From NCBI RefSeq assembly GCF_000613185.1, contig NZ_CCBB010000002.1, forward strand, positions 620,001 through 684,000: a stretch of 64,000 nucleotides of DNA, in the 5' to 3' direction. The notes below the pieces were generated by a model. That model saw only the letters and a program-made list of their open reading frames with translations, searched no databases and was not told the DNA's origin. Numbering within the stretch: position 1 is the stretch's first letter; each line of letters starts with the position of its first letter. Below, piece by piece: positions 54,062 to 63,270 of this stretch. The translations under genes were made by a program, and so were the position numbers. Source of the stretch: Mycolicibacterium cosmeticum (GTDB taxonomy: Bacteria > Actinomycetota > Actinomycetes > Mycobacteriales > Mycobacteriaceae).

Positions 54062-54466
54062 TCAGGTCAGGTGCACGCGTGTTCCGTTCACCGACCACAC
54101 CTCGCGGATCAGTCCATCCTCGGTGAAGTCGAAGACGTCGATGCCGCCCGCAGCAATGTCCCGGGCCTGCATGTTCCACAACATCCGCCCGTGCGCGCCG
54201 TCCACGGCCCGCGCCACCTCGGTGAACACCACATCCGGATGCTGTTCGCGATACCGATGCAGGAACCGGGCGAAACTGTGAGCGCCCAGCACGGCGTCGC
54301 CCGGGTTGGACCCATCCGACTCGGAGACCAAGAAGTGGATCCGGAAATCCTCACTGCATATCCGACGCGCGATCTCAGGATCTCCGTTCCACATCTGCAA
54401 CCACACCGCCAGCGCCGCGTCCGCAGCAGCCGGGTCCGTACCAACCGTGTTCGTGTTCTCGTTCAT
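54062..54466 (-). CDS. SnoaL-like/NTF2-fold protein
   Basis: A 134-residue nuclear transport factor 2-fold protein (SnoaL-like): AALAVWLQMWNGDPEIARRI, FARFLHRYREQHPDVVFTEV and FDFTEDGLIREVWSVNGTRV. The ending resembles polyketide-cyclase-like proteins of about 130 residues. It lies upstream of the WYL regulator gene in the same direction, with 19 bases between them, and is probably co-transcribed with it. Function unknown. Confidence 0.8.
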   Translation of the reverse strand: MNENTNTVGTDPAAADAALAVWLQMWNGDPEIARRICSEDFRIHFLVSESDGSNPGDAVLGAHSFARFLHRYREQHPDVVFTEVARAVDGAHGRMLWNMQARDIAAGGIDVFDFTEDGLIREVWSVNGTRVHLT

Positions 54467-54534
54467 GGCCCCAGCGTCCGACACGGGTGCGACAACGGTG
54501 TGTCGGTATTCGCGCCGGTGAACGTGGAACCGAG

Positions 54535-55368
54535 TCAGAACGCGTAGCGGAGAATCCGCGCCTTGCGCGCCCCGGATCTGGTCCGCCCCATCAGCTTCGT
54601 CGCGACACGTATCCAGCCGGGGAAGAGGTCGACCTCTGGTTGGTGCGCCAGGCTGGCCTCCTCGATCAACCTGATCCGCGGATTCCAGGTCTGTGGATGA
54701 CGCGCATCCTTGAAACCCGCATAGCCCCACTGGGTTCCGACATCCTTGAACATCTTCTGCGGTGCCAGCTTGATCGCGACCCGGCTGGCCAACCCGATGC
54801 CGCCGTAGTCGTTGAACGCGAGTTCGCCGGACCGGAAGCGCTCGGTGAGACGGCGAAAAACGTCGACGATCGTGTGTTCGGGCAAGAACGCGAAGAGCCC
54901 GTCGGCCACCAGCATGGCCGGCCGGTCGCCCGGGATGCTCTCGGCCCAACGATTGTCGGCCAGGGACACGGGCACCCGACGCACCTGTGGGTGGGCCGGT
55001 AGAACTTCGGCGCGGACCGCCAAGATTCCCGGCAAGTCCACGTTGTACCAGTCCACCGACGGAGGTGGGCTGACCCGGTAGAAACCGCTGTCGAGGCCCG
55101 CCCCGAGATCGACCACCACGGCGTCCGGATGCCGACCGACGAAATCGCGTATCCGGTCGTCGAGCATCTTTGCGCGCAGCGCAGTCTGGCAGACCACGCC
55201 GGTCTGCACACCGAGGCCGGCGAAGTCGTAGTCGATCTTGCCCACCACCTCGTCGGCGAGCGTGTCACCGAGGATCGGTTGTGGCCGGCGACTGTCGAGC
55301 GCCCTGGCGTACACGGTCAGCAGCGCCGTCTGCTCGACGGGACTCAGTTCGGTGGTGTCGACCCCCAT
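54535..55368 (-). CDS. SAM-dependent methyltransferase (LCM-like)
   Basis: A 277-residue class I methyltransferase of the leucine carboxyl methyltransferase-like type. The SAM site includes DAVVVDLGAGLDSGFYRV, the acidic DWYNVDLPGILAVRAEVL and VADGLFAFLPEHTIVDVFRR. ATG 55368 (MGVDTTELSPVEQ) is preferred to the longer frame, which extends upstream with no conserved features. O-methylation of a small acid is the usual activity of relatives; the substrate here is unknown. Confidence 0.85.
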   Translation of the reverse strand: MGVDTTELSPVEQTALLTVYARALDSRRPQPILGDTLADEVVGKIDYDFAGLGVQTGVVCQTALRAKMLDDRIRDFVGRHPDAVVVDLGAGLDSGFYRVSPPPSVDWYNVDLPGILAVRAEVLPAHPQVRRVPVSLADNRWAESIPGDRPAMLVADGLFAFLPEHTIVDVFRRLTERFRSGELAFNDYGGIGLASRVAIKLAPQKMFKDVGTQWGYAGFKDARHPQTWNPRIRLIEEASLAHQPEVDLFPGWIRVATKLMGRTRSGARKARILRYAF

Positions 55369-55549
55369 GGCCGCGAACTCTACACCCGATCTCGGATTGA
55401 ACATTTCACCCAAATCGTTCAGCCCCTTGCGATTACGCGCCCAGCGGGCCCCGCCGGTCCCGTGCACGGACATTGGGTTCGGCGCCCGCGGTTGGACCCG
55501 CCGGCAACGGGGTATCGGACGTACTGCCCGTCAAGCAAAGGAGCGCGAA

Positions 55550-56011
55550 ATGGCCACCCACACCGCGTCGATCGACGTCGAACGTCCCATCCGCACGGTC
55601 TATGACCAATGGACTCAGTTCGAGTCCTTCCCCGAGTTCATGGAAGGCGTCGAGCGCATCGAGCAGCGCGACGACACCCATTTGCACTGGGTCATCAAGA
55701 TCGGTGGCGTCGAGCGGGAGTTCGACGCGACGGTCACCGAGCAGCATCCCGACGAGCGGGTCGCCTGGAAGTCCGACAACGGACCCGATCATGCGGGTGT
55801 GGTCACCTTCCACCGCCTCGACGATGACAAGACCCGCGTCACCACCCAGATGGACGTCGACCCCGAAGGCTTCGTCGAGAACGTCGCCGACAAGCTCGGG
55901 GTTCTGCAGACGCGGGTGAAGGGCGACCTCGAGCGTTTCAAGAAGTTCATCGAAGACCGGCCCGCCCCGACCGGCGCGTGGCGTGGTGACGTGCCCCGGC
56001 CGGACGCCTGA
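55550..56011 (+). CDS. SRPBCC-family protein
   Basis: A 153-residue protein of the START/SRPBCC (polyketide cyclase/dehydrase-like) fold: HTASIDVERPIRTVYDQWTQ, FPEFMEGVERIEQRDDTHLH and a C-terminal helix RVKGDLERFKKFIEDRP. ATG 55550 has AAGGAG 6-7 bases upstream. The pocket can bind hydrophobic ligands. Similar proteins occur singly in mycobacteria and function is unassigned. Confidence 0.85.
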   Translation: MATHTASIDVERPIRTVYDQWTQFESFPEFMEGVERIEQRDDTHLHWVIKIGGVEREFDATVTEQHPDERVAWKSDNGPDHAGVVTFHRLDDDKTRVTTQMDVDPEGFVENVADKLGVLQTRVKGDLERFKKFIEDRPAPTGAWRGDVPRPDA

Positions 56012-56117
56012 GCGGATCGACGTGGGTGCTCGGCACGGTGATCGGCCGCATGCGCGGTAGGGCGCAAGCGCGGTAGAACTGCGTGCAGACAACACCGACC
56101 GCATCGAGAGGATCAGC

Positions 56118-56507
56118 ATGGCCACCGTCCCCGAGGGTTATGAATCGCTGCTCGTCCGCCCGTTGTACGGGCACCTCGCCACCGTGCGTCCCGATGGCAC
56201 GCCGCAGGTCAACGCGATGTGGTTCGTGTGGGACGGCGAGTTGCTGCGGTTCACCCACACCACCAAGCGGCAGAAGTACCGCAACGTGACCGCCAATCCG
56301 GCGGTGGCGATGTCGGTCATCGATCCCGACAACCCGTACCGCTTCTTGGAGGTCCGTGGCGTCGTGGAGGAGATTGTCCCCGACCCGACCGGGGCGTTCT
56401 ATCTGCAACTCAACGATCGGTACGACGGACCGCTGACCGAACCACCCGCCGACAAGGCCGACCGGGTGATCCTGGTGGTCCGCCCGACCGCGTTCAGCAA
56501 GCAGTAG
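56118..56507 (+). CDS. PPOX-class F420-dependent oxidoreductase
   Basis: A 129-residue split-barrel flavoprotein, F420-type: [40 protein letters not shown] and [16 protein letters not shown]. It probably reduces an unsaturated or quinone-like compound with F420H2, as relatives do. Five bases separate it from the thiamine-binding protein gene. Confidence 0.9.
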   Translation: MATVPEGYESLLVRPLYGHLATVRPDGTPQVNAMWFVWDGELLRFTHTTKRQKYRNVTANPAVAMSVIDPDNPYRFLEVRGVVEEIVPDPTGAFYLQLNDRYDGPLTEPPADKADRVILVVRPTAFSKQ

Positions 56508-56512
56508 ACGCC

Positions 56513-56812
56513 ATGCTGGTGGCATTCAGCGTCAGCCCGTCGGGCGGAGACGAGGACGGCGGCGTCGGCGCGGCCGTCGCAGAAGCGGTCAGGGTGGTCC
56601 GGGCGTCGGGCCTGCCGAATGAGACCAACGCCATGTTCACCAACATCGAAGGTGAGTGGGACGAGGTCATGGCCGTGGTCAAACAGGCCGTGGAGGCCGT
56701 CGCGGCCGCTTCCCCCAGGGTCAGCCTGGTACTCAAGGCCGACATCCGGCCCGGGTACCACGGACAACTGTCGGCGAAGGTGCAACGCATCGAGGATGCC
56801 TTGCGGGACTGA
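56513..56812 (+). CDS. MTH1187/YkoF-like thiamine-binding protein
   Basis: A 99-residue protein of the MTH1187 family, a ferredoxin-like fold that binds thiamine or thiazole-like ligands: [40 protein letters not shown] and [20 protein letters not shown] are the family segments. It starts 5 bases after the F420 enzyme and is probably co-transcribed. Confidence 0.85.
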   Translation: MLVAFSVSPSGGDEDGGVGAAVAEAVRVVRASGLPNETNAMFTNIEGEWDEVMAVVKQAVEAVAAASPRVSLVLKADIRPGYHGQLSAKVQRIEDALRD

Positions 56813-56851
56813 GCGACTCGGGTTGGCTCGGTACCGCTCGGGCCCGCTGGG

Positions 56852-57418
56852 TCAGTGGCGTCTCGCCTCGTACCGGAGCAGGACCGTGCCGCCCGGGAAG
56901 GTGCGGGTCTCCACCAGACGCAGCGCCATCCAGGACGGCAGCGTCGGGAAGAACGGCGTGCCGCCGCCCACCGCGGTGGGCGTGACCACCATGCGGTACT
57001 CGTCCACCAGTCCGGCCCGCACGATCGGGGCTGCCAATGTCGCGCCGGCCAGTTCCAGCCGCCCCGCGGTTTCCGCTTTCAGTCGCCGCACCACATCGAC
57101 CGGGTCACCGCGTTCCAGGCGGCAGTTCGAGCCCACGGACTCCAGGCTGCGCGAGAACACGACTTTGGGCATCGCGCACCAGATGCGGGCGAAGTCGACC
57201 GTCAACGGGGTGGCGTCCGGGGCCTGCTCGGCCGTCGGCCAGTACGCCGACATCAGGTCGTAGAGCCGCCTGCCGTAGAACGACAGGGCGGTCTCGCGCG
57301 CGAAGTCGTTCCAGTATTGATGCAGTTCGTCGCTCGGCTCAGACCAGTCGATATTGCCGTGTGCATCGGCGATGTAGCCGTCCACCGACACGTTGAACCC
57401 GTAGATGAGCTTGCCCAT
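56852..57418 (-). CDS. Dihydrofolate reductase/RibD-like reductase
   Basis: A 188-residue protein of the DHFR/RibD C-terminal fold: KLIYGFNVSVDGYIADAHGN, FYGRRLYDLMSAYWPTAEQA and EYRMVVTPTAVGGGTPFFPT. Proteins of this type (YwjB-like) are widespread and their substrate is generally unknown. ATG 57418 is chosen at the conserved MGKLIYGFNVS. Confidence 0.85.
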   Translation of the reverse strand: MGKLIYGFNVSVDGYIADAHGNIDWSEPSDELHQYWNDFARETALSFYGRRLYDLMSAYWPTAEQAPDATPLTVDFARIWCAMPKVVFSRSLESVGSNCRLERGDPVDVVRRLKAETAGRLELAGATLAAPIVRAGLVDEYRMVVTPTAVGGGTPFFPTLPSWMALRLVETRTFPGGTVLLRYEARRH

Positions 57419-57511
57419 GAGGATCAGACCGCAGCCGAAGGCAGAACTCACCGCGCCGCGCGCACGTGATCAAGGTCACATCCTGGGTGACCTGGAATCC
57501 TCCGGTTCCGT

Positions 57512-57537
57512 AACCGTAGGTTGACCGACCTACGGTT
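57512..57537. promoter_or_regulatory. Palindrome upstream of fadE-like gene
   Basis: AACCGTAGGT (57512-57521) and ACCTACGGTT (57528-57537) are perfect 10-base arms with a 6-base spacer. They lie 36 bases before the acyl-CoA dehydrogenase start, a typical position for a lipid-responsive TetR-family operator. The regulator is not adjacent. Confidence 0.6.
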
Positions 57538-57572
57538 GCGTACCCTTCCGGACGCGGCGGATCGTGTCGCGC

Positions 57573-59405
57573 GTGAGCCACTACATCGCCAATGTCCGCG
57601 ACGTGACCTTCAACCTGTTCGAGGTGCTGCCGGTCGGCGACGTCCTCGCCGCCGGCGGGTACGGCGACCTCGACGTCGACACCGTGCGCGCCATGCTCGA
57701 CGAGGTCGCGCGGCTCGCCGAGGACGTCATCGCCGACTCCTTCGTCGACGGTGACCGCAATCCCCCGGTGTTCCTGCCCGACGAGCACCGCATCACCGTC
57801 CCCGACCCGCTGGCCAAGACGGTGCAGATCGTGAAGGACGCCCAATGGTGGCGGGTGGGGCTCGACGAGCGCGCCGGCGGTACGGCGGCACCCGCGGCGC
57901 TGGTCTGGGCGATCCAGGAAATGGTCATCTGCGCCAACCCGTCCGCCATGTTCTTCTACGGTCTGGGCCCGGCGATGGCGCACACGCTGGCCGAGGTCGG
58001 TACCGACGAGCAACGGCATTGGGCGCGTACGGCGATGGACAAGGGCTGGTCGGCGACCATGGTGCTGACCGAGGCCGACGCCGGGTCCGACGTGGGGGCC
58101 GGCCGGACCAAGGCGATCGCGCAGGACGACGGCACGTGGCACATCGAAGGCGTCAAACGGTTCATCTCCGGCGGCGACGTCGGCGACACCGCCGAGAACG
58201 TCTTCCATCTCGTCCTGGCTCGGCCGGAGGGCGCCGGACCCGGCACCAAGGGGTTGAGCCTGTTCTTCGTGCCCAATTACCTGTTCGACTCTGACAGCCT
58301 CGAGCTGGGCGAGCGCAACGGCGTGTTCGTGACGGGCGTGGAACACAAGATGGGGATCAAGTCCTCACCCACGTGTGAGGTCAGCTTCGGCGTGCACGGT
58401 ACCCCCGCGGTCGGATACCTGGTCGGCGATGTGCACAACGGCATCGCCCAGATGTTCAAGGTGATCGAGAACGCCCGCATGACGGTCGGGGTGAAGGCCG
58501 CCGGAACCCTGTCGACCGGATACCTCAACGCACTGGCCTACGCCAAGGAGCGCATCCAGGGACCCGACCTGACCCAGATGGCCGACAAGACCGCCCCGCG
58601 GGTCGCCATCATCGAACATCCCGACATCCGGCGCAGCCTGATGACGCAGAAGGCCTACGCCGAGGGGCTGCGCTCGCTGTACCTCTACACGGCCGCGTAC
58701 CAGGATCCCGATGTGGCGCAGCTGGTTTCGGGTGCGGACCCCGACATGGCGCACCGCGTCGAGGACCTGCTGCTGCCCATCGTCAAAGGGGTCGGCTCCG
58801 AGCGGGCCTATGAGATGCTCTCCGAATCCCTGCAAACGCTCGGCGGCTCGGGGTTCCTGCAGGATTACCCGATCGAGCAGTACGTCCGGGATGCCCGCAT
58901 CGACGCCCTCTACGAGGGCACGACGGCCATCCAGTCCCTGGACTTCTTCTTCCGCAAGATCATCAAGGACCAAGGGTCGGCCCTGGCGCACGTCTCCAAC
59001 CAGATCTCGGCCACGATCGACACCGCCGACACCCGGTTGGCCGCCCAAATCGGGTATCTGGCAGCGGCATTGGCCGATGTCCAAGCCATGGCCGCCGCGC
59101 TGACCGGCTACCTGATGGCGGCCCAGGACAAGCCCGAGCAGCTGTACAAGGTGGGTCTGAGCTCGGTGCGCTTCCTGATGGCGGTCGGGGACCTGCTGAT
59201 CGGCTGGCGGTTGTTGGTGTCGGCGGACAAGGCACTGCAAGCACTCGAAAAGGGCCCCGCGGAACGGGACCTGCCCTTCTACACCGGCAAGGTCGCGGTC
59301 GCCAAGTTCTTCGCCGAGAACATGCTGCCGTTGCTGGCCTCGGTGCGTTCGGTGATCGAATCCGTCAACACCGATGTCATGGAGCTCGAGCCGGCAGCCT
59401 TCTGA
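57573..59405 (+). CDS. Acyl-CoA dehydrogenase, large type (FadE5-like)
   Basis: A 610-residue acyl-CoA dehydrogenase with the extended C-terminal domain of the mycobacterial FadE5-like group. N-terminus [23 protein letters not shown]/substrate part [40 protein letters not shown] and [17 protein letters not shown] near the active site; helical C-terminal domain from about residue 460. GTG 57573 places the conserved SHY at the start; a GTG at 57564 is an alternative. Such enzymes oxidise medium to long acyl-CoA. It is alone in its transcript apart from the gene at 59464. Confidence 0.9.
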   Translation: MSHYIANVRDVTFNLFEVLPVGDVLAAGGYGDLDVDTVRAMLDEVARLAEDVIADSFVDGDRNPPVFLPDEHRITVPDPLAKTVQIVKDAQWWRVGLDERAGGTAAPAALVWAIQEMVICANPSAMFFYGLGPAMAHTLAEVGTDEQRHWARTAMDKGWSATMVLTEADAGSDVGAGRTKAIAQDDGTWHIEGVKRFISGGDVGDTAENVFHLVLARPEGAGPGTKGLSLFFVPNYLFDSDSLELGERNGVFVTGVEHKMGIKSSPTCEVSFGVHGTPAVGYLVGDVHNGIAQMFKVIENARMTVGVKAAGTLSTGYLNALAYAKERIQGPDLTQMADKTAPRVAIIEHPDIRRSLMTQKAYAEGLRSLYLYTAAYQDPDVAQLVSGADPDMAHRVEDLLLPIVKGVGSERAYEMLSESLQTLGGSGFLQDYPIEQYVRDARIDALYEGTTAIQSLDFFFRKIIKDQGSALAHVSNQISATIDTADTRLAAQIGYLAAALADVQAMAAALTGYLMAAQDKPEQLYKVGLSSVRFLMAVGDLLIGWRLLVSADKALQALEKGPAERDLPFYTGKVAVAKFFAENMLPLLASVRSVIESVNTDVMELEPAAF

Positions 59406-59463
59406 GGAAGCGATCGCATCGGAACTGCTCCCCACGCAGCACCCGTTCTCTAGGGTGGAAGCC

Positions 59464-60180
59464 GTGGAGTGGGAGTTCGAGGCCGAGGTCTTCCAGTGGC
59501 GTGGCCCCGCACCGTACTTCTTCGTCGCCACCCCACCCCATGTCGATGATTTCTTGCACGCCCATCACGGCGAGCTGACCTACGGCTGGGGAGTGATCCC
59601 GGCGCACGTGCGCATCGGAGAGACCGAGGTGACCACATCGCTGATCCCGAAGGACGGCGGGTATCTGGTACCGCTGAAGATCGCGCTACGCCGCCCGGAA
59701 GGCGTCGACGACGGTGACCACGTGCGAGTACGGCTGACGGTGGGCCGGCACGACGTGGATGAACCGAAGGCAACGGGGTTGAACACTTTCGTCATCGATG
59801 CCCCCGTGACGATCGCCCTTGCCACCGACGGGGTCACCATTCCGCCACAGCGCAGTCTGACCGCTCCCACGCTACTGCGCTCGCAGGTGCTGGCCCTCGT
59901 GTACGACTCGGTGCGCCGGGGGCAGATCGAGGAATCGGCCGGCCGACGAGTGCTCGACGGTGTCCGCCGGCTCGGGATCCGGTTTCTCGGCGACCGGTCG
60001 CTGGAAGACCACGCGTGGCGCCTCGCCACCGAATTGAACTGGCCCGACGTCCATCAAGCCCACTACATCGCGCTGACCCAACTCCAAGCCGACGCGTTGG
60101 TGACGGCGGACGACGATTTGGCCGCAGTCGCAGGTTCGCTCGTCAAAACCGCATCCGTCGCCGATATCCTGCGGGGGTAG
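59464..60180 (+). CDS. DUF1905 domain fused to PIN-like domain
   Basis: A 238-residue two-domain protein. Residues about 1-95 form a DUF1905 beta-barrel ([60 protein letters not shown]). Residues about 103-238 look like a PIN-type nuclease domain: [15 protein letters not shown] (first Asp), [40 protein letters not shown] and [20 protein letters not shown]. The second acid of classical PIN domains appears to be replaced (Gln at RSQV). GTG 59464 is the preferred start. No antitoxin partner is seen. Function unknown. Confidence 0.75.
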   Translation: MEWEFEAEVFQWRGPAPYFFVATPPHVDDFLHAHHGELTYGWGVIPAHVRIGETEVTTSLIPKDGGYLVPLKIALRRPEGVDDGDHVRVRLTVGRHDVDEPKATGLNTFVIDAPVTIALATDGVTIPPQRSLTAPTLLRSQVLALVYDSVRRGQIEESAGRRVLDGVRRLGIRFLGDRSLEDHAWRLATELNWPDVHQAHYIALTQLQADALVTADDDLAAVAGSLVKTASVADILRG

Positions 60181-60207
60181 TCCCGAGGTTCATTGTTCGG
60201 CTCTGCC

Positions 60208-60413
60208 GATCAAAGCCATCTGGATTGGAACACCCGCGATCAGTATCGCGTCAGCCTGGCGTACAACCCGGACAGCGTGTGGCGTTCGACGAGAACGGAT
60301 TGATGCGCCGCCGCGAGACCAGCATCAACGATGTCGCCATCGAGGAGTCGCAGCGGCGCTACTTCGGCCCGCGACCGCTCGAGGAGCATGGTCAGGAGTT
60401 CCCCCTGCGCTGA
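60208..60413 (+). pseudogene. DUF1348 (NTF2-like) gene with internal deletion
   Basis: Two pieces of one protein lie side by side in different frames. The first ([20 protein letters not shown], from 60208) is the N-terminal helix and first strand of DUF1348 proteins. The second ([20 protein letters not shown], from 60285, ending TGA 60413) is their C-terminal strand and tail. About 70 codons between are gone, and the join falls at a TGG in both expected flanks (SVW and WEFDE), which suggests deletion between short repeats. It cannot make the full fold. Confidence 0.65.
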
Positions 60414-60423
60414 CGCCTGCGGA

Positions 60424-61362
60424 TCAGGCCTTGGTGTGGCGGAGGTGGTCATGCTGGGTGACCCAACCCGGCGGCACGTCGACCGACAGGGCCAGGTCGA
60501 CGAAGCGGCCCACCGCCGCGCTGGCCGCCCGGATCGGGCACCACTGCAGCGTGTAGGGCACGTGCAGGCTCGGCGAGACGGGGATCAGCGGAGTCGACAC
60601 GTGGCTTCCGGCAACGGATTTGGTGGTGAGAATCCAGTCGACTTCGTGTTGGGCTGCCCAGCGGCCGGCCGACAGGTCGGTGTCGGTGAGCTCTACCGTC
60701 GGCGGTGCCACGCCGGCTGCCTCCAACACCTGGCGTAGCGCCAAAACCCACGCCGGGAACAACGCCGCGCTGTGCAGGCCCAGGGTTTCGCCGGCCAACT
60801 CGGCCAGCTCGATCCCGTGCCGGCCGGCGAGCCGATGGTCGGGGCGCAACGTCACGAACAGTGGTTCCGCGCAGAAGATCTCGCTGATGATCCCCGGCGG
60901 GTCCGGAACCTTCGCACAGGTGATCGCCAGGTCCAGTTCACCATCGATATCGGCGACGGTCCGTTCCAGGTCCGGCAACCACATCCGGCGAATCGTCACG
61001 TCGACGTCGGGGGCCAGCGCTTTGAAGGCCGCCGCGAGATGCGGCGCCAAGATGGGTGCGACGGGCGGTGTGATGCCGATCCGGACACGTCCCGCGCCAC
61101 CTTCGGCGACCCGCCGTACCGCGGCGGTTGCTCCCTCCACCGAGTCGATGATGAACTTGGCGCGGCCCAGCAGTTCGGTGCCGGCTTGGGTCAGCGCCAC
61201 CCGTCTTGTGGTTCTGGTCAGCAGCGTCGCGCCGAGCTCGCGTTCCAGCCGTCGTACCAAGTCGCTGAGCGTCGGCTGCCCCATATGCAACTTCTCCGCC
61301 GCGCGCCCGAAGTGCAATTCGGTCCCCACGGCGACGAAAGCTTCCAGCTGACGTAATTCCAC
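60424..61362 (-). CDS. LysR-family regulator
   Basis: A 312-residue LysR regulator: VELRQLEAFVAVGTELHFGR, AAEKLHMGQPTLSDLVRRLE and RELGATLLTRTTRRVALTQA form the winged helix-turn-helix. The effector domain begins at RVRIGITPPVAPILAPHLAA. GTG 61362 is used because the family begins ELRQLEAF. LysR genes commonly regulate a neighbour; the MOSC-reductase gene lies upstream in the same direction with a 99-base gap, so it may be a target. Confidence 0.9.
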   Translation of the reverse strand: MELRQLEAFVAVGTELHFGRAAEKLHMGQPTLSDLVRRLERELGATLLTRTTRRVALTQAGTELLGRAKFIIDSVEGATAAVRRVAEGGAGRVRIGITPPVAPILAPHLAAAFKALAPDVDVTIRRMWLPDLERTVADIDGELDLAITCAKVPDPPGIISEIFCAEPLFVTLRPDHRLAGRHGIELAELAGETLGLHSAALFPAWVLALRQVLEAAGVAPPTVELTDTDLSAGRWAAQHEVDWILTTKSVAGSHVSTPLIPVSPSLHVPYTLQWCPIRAASAAVGRFVDLALSVDVPPGWVTQHDHLRHTKA

Positions 61363-61461
61363 CGACCGATCATACGATTCAGCGACCACGTGATCGGCAA
61401 TCCCGCTACGCCCCGGCGCTCGGACGTCCCTCGGCCACAGCTGGTTTGCGCCGTGCGCTCG

Positions 61462-63228
61462 TCACAGGTCCAACACAAGCGGCTCAGCGGGTTTCGCGAT
61501 GCACAGCAACACATTTCCCGGCGCGGGCGGCTCCAGCGGGTCGAGGTCATAGCTGACCTGTCCGGCGAGCAATCCCGTCTCACAGGTGTGGCACACCCCG
61601 GTGCGGCACGACCACCGCGTCGGCACGTCGCACGCTTCGGCGAATTCCAGGATGCTGCCGTACGAGGAACCCCATGGCGCGGAGAGGGCGCTGCGGGCGA
61701 ACGCGATGGTCGGCCCCGTCCCGGCCGGGCCGTCGGGCCGGTGCGGTGGCCCCGACTCCCCGTCTCCGGTGATTCCGGGGGTGATCGCCGAGCGGGCGCC
61801 GAACGTCTCGGCGTGAATCTTCGCCGGGTCCAGCCCACAGGCTTGCAGCGCAGCACCCAGTTGATCCATGAACGACGCCGGCCCGCACAGATACGCCGAC
61901 CCGTCACGCGGCAGCCGTAGCGCGGTCACCGCGTCCGGGTCGAGATGACCTTGCTGGTCATAATCCGTGCCGATCCGATCCGTCGCCGACGGACGGCTGT
62001 AGAAGACCCGTGCCCGGCTGTTCGGCAGCTGATCCAGCAGTGCTCTGGCCTCCGCGGCGAAGGGATGCTCAGCACCGTTGCGTGCGCCGTGCAGCCACCA
62101 CACGGTCCGGGTCGGCTGAGTCTGCCGGAGATGATGCAGCATGGAGAGAACCGGTGTCACCCCGACGCCGGCAGACAGCAGCAGGATCGGCTCGGCACCG
62201 GCCGTCAGGCAGAAGGAGCCGCGTGGGGCCGCGACGTCGACGACATCACCCACATCGAGATGCTCGTGGACGTAGGTGCTCACCGTGCCGGCGGATTCCC
62301 GCTTGACGGCGATGCGGTAACCACTCGTCCCTGGGCCGTTGGACAGCGAGTAATTGCGCACCAGGGGCGCCCGGTCGGGCCCGGCCGGCAGGCGCACGGT
62401 GATGGACTGGCCGGCGGCCCATTCCGGTAATGGGGTGCCGTCGGGGTTCACCAACAGCAGCGACCGCACATGCCGGCTCTCGGCATGGGTTGCGGCGACA
62501 CGCAACGGCCGGAACCCGGGCCAATCGGGTGCACGCACCGGCACTCCGGTCAACCCACTGTTGCCGAGCACCTCCGTCGTCCCGTCGGCCTGATCGAGCA
62601 GGCTCTGCAGGGACTGCTGCCATCCGGGGCTCAACGCCGGGATCCGGAGGGCGCGTCGCAGATCCTCCGGGGAATGGCCCGGCAGGTACAACAACCCATC
62701 CATCTCGGCGACGGTGACGCCTTCGGGTCCGTCGGCGATCTTGACGATGTCCTGGCCGGCTTCGATCTCGCCTTCGGTGAGCACCCGGCAATAGAAGCCG
62801 GTGCGGCGGTGCGCCACGAGTAGCGCGGCCATTCTCGGCTCACCGATACGCAGCCCCGCGCGATAACACGTCACCCGGGGCTGGGTGACTTCGACGACGG
62901 CGTCGCCGATGCGGTAACGATCACCGATGCACACTTCGTCGTCGGCCATGCCGTCGACGGTGAGGTTCTCCCCCAGCATGCCCGGGGCCAGATCGTCGCG
63001 TCCGAACTCGCGTGCCCAATGCCGATACGACGCCAGCTGGTACACCAGAACGGCACGGTTCTCACCACCGTGGCCGGCCGTGTCGCCCTGCCCGTCACCG
63101 TCGATGTTGAGCCGGCGCAACAGGCGCGGACCGGTGACCGGCTCCTTCCACGCCCCGGTGTGCACGGTGCGGCCCTTCCATGGAACGTCTTTGGGCATAC
63201 CGACGTTCACCGATACCAGTGTGGCCAT
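61462..63228 (-). CDS. MOSC-ferredoxin reductase-[2Fe-2S] fusion
   Basis: A 588-residue fusion. Residues about 1-230 are a MOSC domain with 3-alpha extension (YiiM type: TGPRLLRRLNIDGDGQGDTA, GENLTVDGMADDEVCIGDRY, TCYRAGLRIGEPRMAALLVA). Residues about 235-480 are a ferredoxin-NADP reductase (LVRNYSLSNGPGTSGYRIAV, LLLSAGVGVTPVLSMLHHLR). The C-terminus is a plant-type [2Fe-2S] domain (TRWSCRTGVCHTCETGLLAG with a final Cys in NVLLCIAKPAEP). Such fusions are thought to pass electrons to molybdenum-type thiol chemistry, for example in N-hydroxylated or xenobiotic reduction. ATG 63228 has GAGAGGG upstream. Confidence 0.9.
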   Translation of the reverse strand: MATLVSVNVGMPKDVPWKGRTVHTGAWKEPVTGPRLLRRLNIDGDGQGDTAGHGGENRAVLVYQLASYRHWAREFGRDDLAPGMLGENLTVDGMADDEVCIGDRYRIGDAVVEVTQPRVTCYRAGLRIGEPRMAALLVAHRRTGFYCRVLTEGEIEAGQDIVKIADGPEGVTVAEMDGLLYLPGHSPEDLRRALRIPALSPGWQQSLQSLLDQADGTTEVLGNSGLTGVPVRAPDWPGFRPLRVAATHAESRHVRSLLLVNPDGTPLPEWAAGQSITVRLPAGPDRAPLVRNYSLSNGPGTSGYRIAVKRESAGTVSTYVHEHLDVGDVVDVAAPRGSFCLTAGAEPILLLSAGVGVTPVLSMLHHLRQTQPTRTVWWLHGARNGAEHPFAAEARALLDQLPNSRARVFYSRPSATDRIGTDYDQQGHLDPDAVTALRLPRDGSAYLCGPASFMDQLGAALQACGLDPAKIHAETFGARSAITPGITGDGESGPPHRPDGPAGTGPTIAFARSALSAPWGSSYGSILEFAEACDVPTRWSCRTGVCHTCETGLLAGQVSYDLDPLEPPAPGNVLLCIAKPAEPLVLDL

Positions 63229-63270
63229 CAGCACCCTCTCACTTGCACTCCCCGATCGATCGGGCTCCGC

